Of a DNA stretch of 64,000 bases, positions 43,060 to 55,300 are shown in pieces. The notes beneath the pieces were generated by a model that did no database searches, had not been told where the DNA came from, and worked only from the letters and a program-made list of their open reading frames with translations. The DNA comes from Gnetum montanum (taxonomy: Eukaryota > Streptophyta > Gnetopsida > Gnetales > Gnetaceae). The position numbers were made by a program, and so were the translations under genes. The stretch is taken from NCBI GenBank assembly GCA_015680685.1, contig MNCI01026324.1:1-64000 (forward strand), written 5' to 3'. Within the stretch, counting starts at the first letter, position 1; every line of letters starts with the position of its first letter.

Positions 43060-44780
43060 TTTTTTTTTTTTTTTTTTGTAACATTAAAACATTGTCTCAA
43101 ATGGGTAGACATAGCATAAGAAAGAAATTCATGTAACTCATCTTTAAGGACTCTTGATCTACATAGCCTTCAAAGATACTTTTCTTGGAGGAGTTGAATC
43201 TATCTTTTAATTTTAATTCTAAGATAATGAGAAATTAAGCAAATCTTACTAATAGCTTTATGATATATTATTAGAATAGCAGTTGAGAGATAATGAGCTT
43301 CTATAGCTAGATGTGGTATGAATATAATTATCTCTTGCCTTTCACATTAGATCATATTTGTGTTAAAACCTTTTGTTTGACTAGTTCATGAATATGTTAA
43401 GGATCTTGCTACACATCCTTCCAATAGATATTCCATTTTTCTCAATCATTTCATCTCCTAAAAATATCAATCATGATCTTGTGAATCCTTAAGAACTAGT
43501 TTAGAAAATTTGTCTTACCTTGAGATATGCAAGCTATTAGTGTATGTAATTAATTATTATAAGGCTTTTAATTATAAAGGCAATAAATCACATTCACATA
43601 ATAACATTGAGTAAGGTATTCATATCTTCACCATTAACTCATCAAGGTGAAAAGTTTTTTGCAATCTTTCAATACCTTTCTAACTTGAGCAATGAGTTCA
43701 AATTCCCAAACGATACATCTATATAGTATAGTAGGATACATGATAGTTTGAAAATTTTGTTTTCTAAGCTTCCAAATGTAATTATTTATATAAATGAGAC
43801 CTAGATATTTAAAAGAATATACTATTTTCCCATGGGTACCTTCAAAATGGAAGTTATAACAAGTATTTATTGCATCCAAGATCATTAGTTCAGTTTTATC
43901 TACATTTGCTTAAAGATCATATAAATGAAATTAATTTTCTAAAATTTGCAACATATTTTACATATCTTCTATAGTAGTGGAGATCAAGGTAGCAACATCT
44001 ACATATAAAAGAGGATTCAGTAATTTGGATCCAATTTTGATAGCATGACTATCTTACCTATTGCACAATGATTCTTGCATTTTATCAATAAATGTACCAA
44101 AGAGAGTTGGAGAAAGTGGAAAACCTTTCTTAATTGCAATTTTGTTTTAGAATTGAAAATTTTTCTCTAAATTGATGTCTTTAATTTTAATAATTACTTC
44201 CTCATATAATCTTTGAGAAGTTACAAACAAAATTGAAAGGAGGCCAATTTTATGTAAGCATAACCATAGTTTTGTATAGATTACTGAACCATATGCATTT
44301 GTAAAATCAATAAAACAAGTAAAAAAAATTTTATTAGGATTTTTTTCCAAACTCCATGCAATTTCCAAGAGTAACTAAGTGATTTATATAGTCAAGGGAT
44401 TTTGTTTGAAATCTGCCTAAGACCTTACCTTGACCTAGTTACTTTTAACTTGAGAACTAATTCTCTTTTCTAGCAAACTGACCAATAACTTAGCAAAAAT
44501 ATTCCTTACAATGATAACTCATTAACTATTCAAATTTTTAACCCCCTTTTTATATAACAAGATAACTTTACTAGTTTTCCAATGTTAATTTAATCCTTGC
44601 TCCATTGTTGAATTTAATTTGTGCCAAATTTCTTTATGAATAGAACATCCTAAAAAATTTAATAATTGTGCATATAGACCATCTAAATCTACAAATTTGC
44701 TAGATCCTAGCTTTTTATTACTCGCTTTAAATAACTAAAGAGAAAATTATAGTAATCCTATTATACAATAGTAGTAGAAT
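43060..44780 (-). mobile_element. Minus-strand LINE relic with reverse transcriptase
   Basis: On the minus strand the fragment runs from about 44780 to an A-run (18 T at 43060-43077 on the plus strand), the expected poly(A) tail of a LINE 3' end. Reverse-transcriptase blocks in order: FFTCFIDFTNAYGSVIYTKL (44320-44260), the equivalent of the conserved FxDFxKAFD block; LLYVDVATLIS (about 44015-43985), the place of the catalytic F/YADD box, here decayed to YVDV; then KANVDKTELMI and FKYLGLIY (about 43920-43795), matching the NxxKTxxM and YKYLG blocks. Stops and shifts interrupt it. Endonuclease and first ORF are absent, so it is 5'-truncated. Confidence 0.8.
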
Positions 44781-44849
44781 TACTATCTTTTCTTGTAAAT
44801 AGATTATTGTAAAATAGTAGTAGAGATTTTTAATGATGCAATTTTACTC

Positions 44850-46690
44850 ATGTAGGCATTGGATAACAATGAAGGTCTTCCATTTAATATTCCAATGACC
44901 ATACTATCTGAGATGAGGAGGCGTGGAAGGGCATGGCAACTTCATGATGTTAAAGAGCCTCTTGGCTTTCTAGTTATTGTGAGCAAATTATTATAGAAAC
45001 ATAACATATAGTTTATCCCTGAATAATGTTAGGATATAGTGAAGTTGGATCTTAATAGCATTTTTAGGAATGCATCGTTGTTTAAGAAGCTTGAAAGCTC
45101 ATCTAATGTGAAAGGAGATGATAAACCTTCTATGAAAGATGTGTGCCATCATGACAAATGTTCTTTGAAAGTAATTGAAAAGAAGTTAGATAATGTGATT
45201 GAGACATTACATCAATATTTCAAAAACAATGCAACACTTTGCAATATTATGAAGGAGCTTGAATCTAACAAGTGTCAATTATTGGAAGAGGGCAATGCAT
45301 TGAAGGCAAACATAGAGAAATTTAGCTAATGAAAATAGTTGCATAAATAAGCATATTTTTCAAAATCAAAACATGGGTGATAAAATTGTAGCACTAAATA
45401 CTAAAATATTCATGCTAAGAAATATATTTGTGTCTAAGAACATTCATCGTGATGGAAGCAACATCACAAAAGACCCTGATAATGGTATGATGTTGTACAT
45501 TTTCTATATTTTTTGAAATATTTATTATTTTTGGAATCTTCTCTTTTAATTTCCTTAATGTTAATGTGTTTAATAGGTTTGAATGATATGGAAACACCCA
45601 AGGCAGCTAGGAGATTATTTGTCTCTACTGAACACAACAAAGAACAAATATTCCATGAGATGAAGAATTTATAGAAAGCAATAGGTAACTAAACTGGATA
45701 TTTTTGTTGCATATGTTATCTTTACAAATTTAAATTTTTATTTGTTGCTCACCTTATTGTCTTATTATATGTATGAAACTATAATAGTAAAATGTAGCCT
45801 AAGTTTATTATCTAATTTTTCTATTTTTTAGTTGATGCCAATGTTGATTTAAAAACACCAATTGATAATTGTGCAATAATTGATAGAGTCATGCATTTGC
45901 TTATTTCTAGTATGCTTAACAATAAAGAGCTTGTGAGGACATCATTTGCCTCATATGTTGCCTCAAGATTCTCTTTTAAGAGTTTATATGAAACAGGATG
46001 GAAAGAATGGTTAGATGATAACATCATAGATGTATTCATCGTGCACTTGAAGGAACTTTAGAAGTTTTTCTATGGCTCTCATGAAGTTTAGAATATAAAA
46101 TATTTCTTCTTCAACACTATGTTTCAATGTTATGTGAAGTCCTTCAAGATCAAGATGTAGGTGTCTAAGAAGAACTAGTCAAGACATAGATAAAAGAAAA
46201 GTAGTAAAAAACATATCGTAAATGTTGAAAGTGGTACATTGGTTGAAGAAGTTGATAATTTTGTTTTAGAATAGATATTGTTAAAGAGCTTAAAGATAAA
46301 ATGTGTTGGGATGAGTTCTTGCAACCTAGACATACATTCTTCTATCTTTCTTTGAACATTGATGGGCATTGGGTTCTTATTGTTGTTGATGTACAAGGAT
46401 ATCAAATTTTGATGTATGATTCAATGCATTCTTCTCAAAATCTTGCAGGAGTTAGAAGATTGATGTTGAATTTTATTAACTATTTATTTGATGGTAAGTC
46501 TTTTTTCTTTGATGGTGTCATGGAACTCAAGGGAAAGAGGAAAAAAGTAGCTAAAAAATGGAATGTAATTACAATAATCTATATGATTCACTTGGTACTT
46601 TATAAAGAATCTAATTTCACTACTAATTATGTTTTAGTGTATTCAAAGACCATGATACAGGAAATTCTAAGTTCTCATGAAGTTCATTAA
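44850..46690 (+). pseudogene. Ulp1/SENP-type C48 protease pseudogene, probably transposon-borne
   Basis: Plus-strand exon-like segments with intervening AT-rich gaps: LPFNIPMTILSEMRRRGRAW (about 44875-44935); a coiled stretch with VIEKKLDNVIETL (45170-45210); VDANVDLKTP and then GWKEWLDDNIIDVFIVHL (about 45998-46051), which fits the W-L-x-D-x-x-I-D start of the Ulp1 fold; and DGHWVLIVVDVQGYQILMYD (46360-46420), carrying the His of the catalytic HW and the Asp of yDS. The later Q...DCG-V segment is NFTTNYVLVY at about 46613-46642, so the catalytic Cys appears replaced. Stops occur between segments. Ulp1-like proteases are carried by plant MULE- and CACTA-type transposons and by plant-specific host families; no terminal repeats were identified, so its carrier is unknown. 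Confidence 0.65.
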
Positions 46691-47299
46691 GTTTGGAGAA
46701 ACATGTGTTTGCCTCATATGTTGAATGAGAACTATAGTGAACATGGTTTAGCCATATTATGTGATGTAACAAAATTTGATTATAGTCATTTTCCATGATG
46801 CATTCCATTTTTCTAATGCTATTGTGTTGTAATGCATCTCTTCCATGATTTTGTAAATGAATCTATGTTGCATTTTGGTTATAATGAATATCTTTTTCAT
46901 TTTTGTAAAAATATCTATAATAAATTATCCATAACGTTTTCTATTTGGATGGGTTGTTTGATATTCTATGTAGATTCAATTATTAATTGTTACAAAATTT
47001 TTGGTCTCTCATAACTCATCCTTAATTGTGACTCATATGTTAAGACAAGTCTAATACTCATGATTAAACAAAAGCTTCAAAATTATGCTCATAGCAAATA
47101 TCTGGCATTGATAGATATAAAATATTAATTTTCAATCTCAATATTAAAAGTTTTAATTGATTTATGCTAACTTGCATGTCACACTATCCTTGCACATTTG
47201 TATTGCGATAACATGCAAAACAAAGGGCATCACACTCTAGGGATCTAAAAGCATGCATCTCAAATGTCATTGCAGTTTCAAAATAGATTGCGATACACA
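46691..47299. other. AT-rich stretch, nothing recognised
   Basis: May be the 3' continuation of the Ulp1-bearing element (a Phe/Tyr-rich frame at 46832-47014 has no known motif). Confidence 0.35.
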
Positions 47300-48740
47300 T
47301 GGTACTTAAACCTTTTGGAAGGAAATAATTGGATGTAATTTGATGCTATCGAAAGGAAGAGGGTCATTCGAAAGGCATTAAGACCTTCTAGTTGTGAATA
47401 ATTGCTTACAGATTATGACTTCTAGAAGGTAGAGCATCATCCAGTTGCAAATTTCAACGAAAATACAAGGACATGCTACTAGCATCCTCCCACAATCCCA
47501 ACTAGAAGGCACCTAGACCTTCTGGTAGAAAATAATTACTTGTAATTTGATGCTACTGGGAGGAAGAGGATCATCCAGAAGGTTGAAGATCATTTGGTAG
47601 GAACTTAGATCTTCTAGTTGTGAATAATTGCTTGGAAATTATGGCTTCTAGAAGGTAGAGGGTCATTCGATTTCAAATTCTAGCTGAAGTACGAGGAAGT
47701 GCTACTAGCACCCTCCCATAGTTCCAACTAGAAGGCACCTAGACCTTCTAGAAGTGAACAATTACATGTAATTTAATGCTATAGGAAGGGAGAGGGTTAT
47801 TCGAAAGGCATTAAGATCTTCTAGTTGCAAATAATTGCTTGAAGATTATGGCTTTTGGAAGGTAGAGGACCATTTGGTAGTAAGGTCTAAGTAAATTACA
47901 AGCACGTGCTAGTAGCACCCTTCCATAGTTCCTATTGGAAGGCACTCAAATCTTTCAGAAGTAAGAATTTTTTTGAGATTATGGCTTCTAGAAGGTAGAA
48001 AGTCATTCAATCGTAAATTCTAGTTGAATTACGAGGAAGTGTGACTAGCATCCTCTTTTAATCCCAACTGGAAGGTACCCAAACCTTCTGGAAGGGAACA
48101 ATTTCTTGTAATTTGATGCTACTGGAAGGAAGATGGTCATCTATAAGGCTAAAGATTATTTGGTAGGCACTTAGACCTTCTAGTTGCAAATAATTATTTG
48201 GAGATTGTGGCTTGCAAAAGGTAGAGGGTCATTCAATTATGAATTCCAACTATTTAGCGAGGAAGTGCTACTAGAACCCTTCCACAGTCCCAATTGAAAG
48301 GCATCCAAACCTTGCAAAAGGAAATAATTTCTTGTAATTTGATGCTACCAATGGGAAGAGGATCATTTGGAAGGCTAAAGATAATCTAGAAGGAATTAAG
48401 ACCTTCTGTTTGTGAATAATTACTTAGAGATTGTGGCTTTTAGAAGGTAGAGGATCATCTAACAATAATGTCTATGTAAATTAGAAGTAGGTGCTACTAG
48501 CACCCTCTTGTAGTCTGTACTAGAAAACACTCAGACCTTTCAAAAGGAAATAATTGCTTTGAGATCATGACTTCTATAAGACAAAGGATCATTCAATTAC
48601 AAATTCTAGTTGAACTACGAGGAAGTGCAATGAGCATCCTCTCGTAGTTCCAACTAGAAGGTAGCTAGACCTTTTGGTAGGGAACAATTACTTGTAATTT
48701 TATGCTACAAGAAGGAAGAGGGTCAACTAGAAACCTAAAG
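47300..48740 (-). repeat. Satellite-like array, copy 2, opposite orientation
   Basis: Same repeat as 590-3778 on the other strand: GTGCTACTAGCACCCTCCC-type cores near 47480, 47708, 47915, 48050, 48275, 48500 and 48635, with AATTACTTGTAATTTGATGC and GAAGGCACCTAGACCTTCT segments between them. Spacings again fall into about 135- and 225-bp classes. The array ends abruptly at about 48740. Confidence 0.85.
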
Positions 48741-48779
48741 TTTACACTGGAATTTATATGCTAGTGGTAGTGATTTTGA

Positions 48780-49360
48780 TGTATGAGAGTTGAGGTTTGC
48801 AAGGTCATGCGGTTTGCACGTATTTGCACTATTCACTTGCACTACGAGTACATGCATGTTGCAGTGCATTGCATGACTTAAATTTGAAACTACAAGATGA
48901 ATGTGATCCTCATGTTTCTAGAATTTTTTTCACCGTAGCATGAAATATTGACTAAGGGAAAATTCATGGTCATAGGACACTGGCACATTGAGGTTATGTG
49001 CTTCACACATCCTCGCATTGTTCACTTGCACTATGAGTACATGTGTATTGTAATGCATCACATGGCTTAAATTTGAAACTAGGAGATGAATCCAATCTAC
49101 ATGTCCCTAGCATTATTTTCATTGTATTTTTGGATATCAACTATGAGCAAATTTATGATCATAGAACGTTGGCACTATTACTTTTGGAAAGCCTATGGTT
49201 GAACTATGATTTTCATGTCACGAGCATTGTTTTCAACTTACTTTTAAATTCCAACTGTGAGGGCATTTATGCTTCTAGTGCACTAGCACTATTTTGTCGA
49301 GAAGGCCTATGACTATACTATGATATGCATGTCACTCATAGTTTAAATTTTTTGAGATTG
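48780..49360 (+). repeat. Degenerate tandem repeat following the second satellite block
   Basis: A segment with CACTTGCACTA(C/T)GAGTACATG and GGCTTAAATTTGAAACTA occurs at about 48835-48895 and 49024-49081. A second motif (CATGTC then AGCATT then a GCAAATTTATGATCATAG-like stretch) recurs at about 48910, 49100 and 49215, with a last echo at 49328. The open frame at 49043-49312 is a translation of these repeats. Confidence 0.6.
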
Positions 49361-52300
49361 TGATACATATGTCACTTGCATCTCACTTTCATGTTAATAA
49401 TTATACAATGCATCTAGTCTAACACTAGGAAGAAAACAACTTAGATAACACTGAAAAGTTTCAAAAGACTACACAATGCCTATCTAGAAATACATATTTG
49501 TAATGGAGATTCCTTTGAAACAAAAAATATTATATACACTCTTCTATTGCTGCTAAAAAGCTCGCATAATGCACATATAAAAATAAAACTTGTCTTATTT
49601 GAAACTATCTACTAGCCTGATTTGAAAACTTGGGATGAAAATGAAAATTACTCGTATATTAAAGTTGTCAAAGAAATTTATTTATATATAATAGAAAATT
49701 TATCAAATCACATGCATTAATCATTGAAACTTTGTATGTACTAAAATTGAACTCTTTTTATTAATTACATTAGAGAACTTATTAATGTATAAGACTAGTT
49801 TAGTGTTAATAATCCTTTTTGCATAATGCTTGTATGTCTTAGCAACCTATTGGAATTGAATCTATAACATTGAAAGATGCAAGCCATGAACCTTAACCAA
49901 CAAGTCACAATTTGATATGCATCAATCTTAGCATTAGAAGCAATACTTTTAGTTCCTTGAAACATCAATGTATAAAATAATAGAGGCATGAAAACTATTA
50001 GTTAGAGAAGCTAGAAAACCTCATTAGGTAACAACATTTAACATAAACATTATGCATTAGATTATGGTATTGATTATAAAAATAGTACCAATAATAGACT
50101 ATGTGAATACATAAATATCATCAAAAAGTAATGTCAAAGACAAATTTGACTAAATACATATACATAGACATAGTGGTCTAGCTAGATCCAGCTGCATCGT
50201 TGTCTTGAGATTTGTTCGAAGCATCAGTATGCATGAAATTTATCTTTATGATAGTATTATCAACTTTAGTCATTGGTTGCTTCTCCATCCCAATTGTTCT
50301 TAATGGTCCTACATTTGACTCATGAACTAAGGTGGTGATCCGAATGAATATGGGATCAGAAACTTCATCCATTATTCCTAAACTAGAGGACCCATGTAAT
50401 GACTAGAAATGTTTAGATGAGTATTTACCCAATGATTAAACATTCACAGATAGGTGAGTAAGCTTCTTGTCCACCCATTCGAGATGGTGATGGATCTCCA
50501 ACTTCAAGGCATCCATGCAAGCAATCAACCTACCCTCCATTAGCTCTAAGTAGGTAAAGAGCACTACACTATCTCCAAACTATTGTTGCTACTAGTCAAG
50601 ATTGATAGGAGAAAATTGCATCTCCTTGGTGTGCCCATAAAACTAATTTCAATAAGCATTTTCACCATCTTTTGGGACACATGGGTCTAGGAGCCAAATG
50701 AAATCATTAAGTCGTGTCCTAGGAACACACTAGGTGTAGAATGCACACCCCAAATGTGACAACTAATCCTCACAAAAAACTTGCACTTCTCTATCATCCC
50801 TATTAGGTTTAGGGATTTTCCAATGCCTAAAAAGAGTAGACATGGTTAATGGGAAAGGCACTACAGCTACATCTCTACTAACAATCTCCATTCTCCGCAT
50901 TATAGTGGGGATAGTTCAGTGAACATTCCTCCTCTAAATCTACCAAGATCATCAAAATGAAGAACATCACATGTGTGATGAGTAATATCCAGTAGGTTCG
51001 TGTGAATTACCTTGATAAGAACTATCCATCATCGGTTGAAGTTCCTATAAGGCGATTTTGTCTCATTAGTCTCCACCTTAGGCATCTTACTCAACAATTA
51101 TGTTTTTTTCTTAGAAGTAGCAATCACAAAATACTCCCTATGTGCACCAATAGACATGTTAAGTACCTACCCCAAGATTTTCTCCATGAGTGTATAAGTA
51201 GAGTTACCAATCTCAATCACCTTCAAAATAAGTGATCCTTGATAATGTCCCACATAAAACTAATGTGCCTCCTCCTTATAATAATCAGAACCTTTAGTGA
51301 TGATGAATTTAAGACAATATTCAAAAATCTTGTTAAGCATTTCCAACCAAATAAGCTGGATCAAGGACTAGAAGTTCTTTGGACTCTACAAGGGAGTTGA
51401 TCTGAGTTTCACCTCCCTTCGTTGTTGCTCCTCTCATGCTAATGTTTCTTATGCATGCTAATATGCCTCCTGCTCTCTAGAAACATCTCATGCAATAGCT
51501 TGAGAGGCTACTTGATATCTTCCTTGTGTTTGTGCTCTCTCTTATTGCTCTTGCACTCTGCCAGATCTCCTCTTGGTATATGGTTGTCATGATGATCCTC
51601 TTTGAGAACACAAAAATATATTATACCATAATTGTTACCAATTAAATCATTATTGCCCAATAAATTTTTGGAATGAATTATATTTCTACTATTTAATAGA
51701 TTCAAAAGGTCTAGGAACATAATAAAATTTCAGTTTAAATTTCACAAAGTGTTTGGTGTAAACCCATCGTGCATCATTGCAATCAAAGTAATTATTTAAC
51801 ATTAATAACCAATCACGTTTCTTATAGTATATTTTTGACATGGATAATGTGAATGCAAGATAGTGATCATTAGGAGATAAACATATGGCAAAATAATATC
51901 TCTTAATATTAGAGCTGAGCTAAGCCATATGGAATCAAGAAGAGTAGTCAGCCATGTGTCTAGCATTTTTAGTTAACCCTTGTCATTGACAACCTTTGGA
52001 AATAAAATGGATGCAACCTATTTCAATTCAAGTGTACAAAATTACATATCACATATCACGATTTCTAAATAATGATTATAATTAATGAAAATTTATTTAT
52101 GTATTTGCTTCATGGTATCAATTTATAAAACTAAAACTAAAACTTTATTAGGTTGAAGATGTACTTCCATAAAAAATAAGAATAAGCTCTATAAATTGAC
52201 CCATCTTCAATGAAGGTAATTTTTGTAGATTTGAAGGTGTATAGGTAAGGGCATAATAATATTTTTTGTATCATTCTAATTTCTGTTAGCGTGAGTTGCT

Positions 52301-52369
52301 GGCAATTGGAAGAACAGTGTGACCTACCCAGAGTGCAGCGTGAGCCAAGGCGTTAGCATCAGCATGACC
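49361..52369. other. Unassigned stretch, possible decayed coding on the minus strand
   Basis: No motif is firm. The minus strand at about 50180-51480 is GC-richer and has codon-like composition with frequent stops, so it is probably another transposon relic; I cannot name it. Near 52150-52200 a short block resembles 42985-43025 (LINE-like copy 2). Confidence 0.35.
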
Positions 52370-55300
52370 ATGGGAGACAAGGGTAAGGGGAAGGCAACTG
52401 GGGGCAAGGGAAGGAAGCAAGAAGCCCTGGCGTTCATGGAGGAGAGTGAAGAGCTCCTCCAACGTCTCCCCCAAGTCAAGATTTCAGCGTGGAAGAAGGC
52501 TCTACACAGGTAAATTCTTTACCCCCAATTTTTCTTTGGCATTTTTGCGAGTAGCGTTACCTAGGGCTAAAATTTGTGCTTGGGGTTTTTGGGATTTTTG
52601 GCTTGGGGCATGAGTGCACAGGTTTTCATTTTCCTTGGCATCTTGCTGCAAAATTTCTAGCTTTCTAATTGCAGGGTCATGACTACAACAATGTTTTTTT
52701 TTTTGTTCTTGAGAGTGGCGTGACTTGGGGTATTTCAGGGCAATGTTACTTGTGACTTTCTCTTAGTTTCGGGGCAGGGAATGAATGACGTGACCCTAAA
52801 TTTTTGAGGCAAAATATTTTCATTTTTAGAGGGCAGCATGACCTGTAATTCTTGGGGTTTTTGGAGAAATTTTTTAGTCTCAGAAGGCAGTGTGACTACT
52901 AACATGTTAGAAATTTGGAGAATTCAGCGTGACTGCAATGTTGAATCTTGTTGTGATTGAAATTTTGGATTTCAGCATGCTTGTGATTTCTGGGTTTTAG
53001 CGTGACTGGATTTTTGAATTTTCAATCTAGGGTAGTGTTTGACCTGTAAATTTTGGGCGAGCAGCATGACATGCAAACCTTGGAAGTTCAGCATGCCTAC
53101 AATTTTTAGATTTCACCCCTGGGGCAGCATGACCTTGATTTTTTAGTTTCTTGCCCTGCGCAGCATGACCATGAAATTCAGTTTTGGCCCCTAGGGCAGC
53201 ATGACCATGATTTCTGAATTTTTCATCCAAGGCAGTGTGACCTTGGATTTTGGATTTTTAGTCCTGGATTTTTCAAGGAGAATAGTTTTAGAACAAAATA
53301 GCAGCCCCTAGCGTGAGCTAGAATGTGGGAAAGCCCATCGTGACTTGGTTACAGGCCAGCTTGACTTGGTGTAGCCAGCATGAGTGTTGGAGGAGTTTCC
53401 TTTGAGAGGATGTTCAATGATTTCTAAATGTTATATTTTTTATATAGTTTATTATTATTTTGGGATTAATGACTTAAACATGGATTCATTCCTAAACTGA
53501 TTTCAATGTACCCCAGTAAGCATAAGATTACACTAAATAGATGTTAGTGCCCTCGTCTCATGGGGTGGCATATTTGTTTATGTGATTTTTTTGGTTTTAT
53601 GTGATGTTGATCTATTGTTAGTTCTTGGATTTTTCACTTACCCAATGTTTTGATTATGCGCAGGGGACCTAAATCTTCTCTCCTTGTTATTGAGCTCGTT
53701 GGGGTGCTTGGTTGGTTTGTCCTCCTTAGGCCAAACACGCCTCCCTATGACATGCGGATTGGGCCCCATGTAATATGGTTTCATCACGGCGCTAGTTCAT
53801 TCTTGTCATTTATACTACAAAATTGCAGTGTTGTCATATGGTCTCATCTAAGTGAACAGATAGCTCGTGATATTATTGAGACCGTTTTACCTGGGGCTAC
53901 ATAAGACATGATAACCTTCATTATTGATATTGATGAGGAACTGTTTAGAGTGGAGCGAGGCCCTGCTGAGGGACCTAGATCCACTCGTCCTTTAGCCTAT
54001 GTGTGGGAGCTGCTTGCCTGTAGTCATTACAACAACAACAACACACTTTTCCTAGCTCTCCGTGCGCATACCTTATTTCAGAACCCACCCGGGACGGTAT
54101 ACAAAGTAGATAAGTATGCTCCTTTGTGACTTACTTTAACTTGTGATTTCTTTTTAATTTTATGTCATCATCTAAATATGCATGTTTTTTACCTACGTAG
54201 GCCCCATTTTGATGAACATGGGATGCATGATGATGATGATGGGCTTACTTTAGTGCGCACAATGCTAGAGACTTTTATGACGGGCCCCATTCTTTGTGTC
54301 GCAATGTTAGACCAGACGAAGATGGCCCTTGTTAACTCCCACAAGCAATTTTCAAGAGCCTTTGAGTGTTGCCAAGCCAACAGTTGGTCACATAAGGATT
54401 GGTCTCCTAATGGACCAATTCGTCCTCAAAGGATTGATCCTGTGCCCACCTTGCCTTCGCTAGCCACAAATGGTAAGTAACCACACCTTAGACTCCATTT
54501 TTCCTTTTTCTGTTGCATCATTGCATGTTATATTCCTTTTCTAACTTTTCATCTTATGTTTTTATTTTACAGCAGTCATCCTCCCTGAAGAAGTTACTAT
54601 TACTATAGGGCGTACTGAGGCTACGCTTTTTACAAAGTACGGGGAGGTAGAACAATCACAAAAGTGGTTACAAAAGTGAGCTTCTAATTTGATTATCAGC
54701 CGCCTCACCGAGGCTAGTTTGATAGACCTATTTACAGCCTTGAATCCTAGTGTTTCAACTACTAAGATGGTTACAATTGTTGACTCCTTTAGTGACGATG
54801 CTTCCCGTTTTACCACACGGGTTCGAGGAGTGAAGGTATCGTTCTGCCTAACTAGTGAGTTTCTTTCTAATCTTTTTGGCATTCCCATGGATGATGCCAT
54901 GGTAGCCATGGATAGGGCAACTAAGGATGGACAAGTCATAAGGGAGCTTGAGCAGTGGTTGGTTTTGTCTAAGGGTCCCAAGGGATTTTCCATGCAACAG
55001 GATACCCAATCGACGAAAGTGAACTTCTTATATCCTCTCTTTCGGGTGCGGGCGTTTCCCAAGCCTCTTTCTCAAGGGAGAGTCCTTGGGATTGAGTTTG
55101 CTTGTGTGATGCGTGCAATTTTGGAGATAGGCATGCAATATAATTGGGCACAATTTCTAGGTTTTGGCCTTCATGGGGAAATTATCAGGTTACGTTCAAG
55201 CATTCATGCAAGATCCCACTTCACCTTTGCTTTCTTTGTGGGATACCTGCGTAGGTTCGTTGAATTCCTAGTAGTTCGTGAGAATAACCACTACATTTTA

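Noticed and set aside
49043-49312. 89-codon plus-strand frame as a gene
   Set aside because: It contains two translations of one tandem unit and lacks any motif.
51115-51140. Candidate inner end of a second LTR of element C (CAATCACA followed by a pyrimidine tract)
   Set aside because: Similarity to the LTR at 63301 does not extend beyond the terminal 8 bases.
54562-55062. Minus-strand 166-codon frame within exon 4 of the convergent gene
   Set aside because: It has no domain and is antisense to the frame with splice sites and homology.
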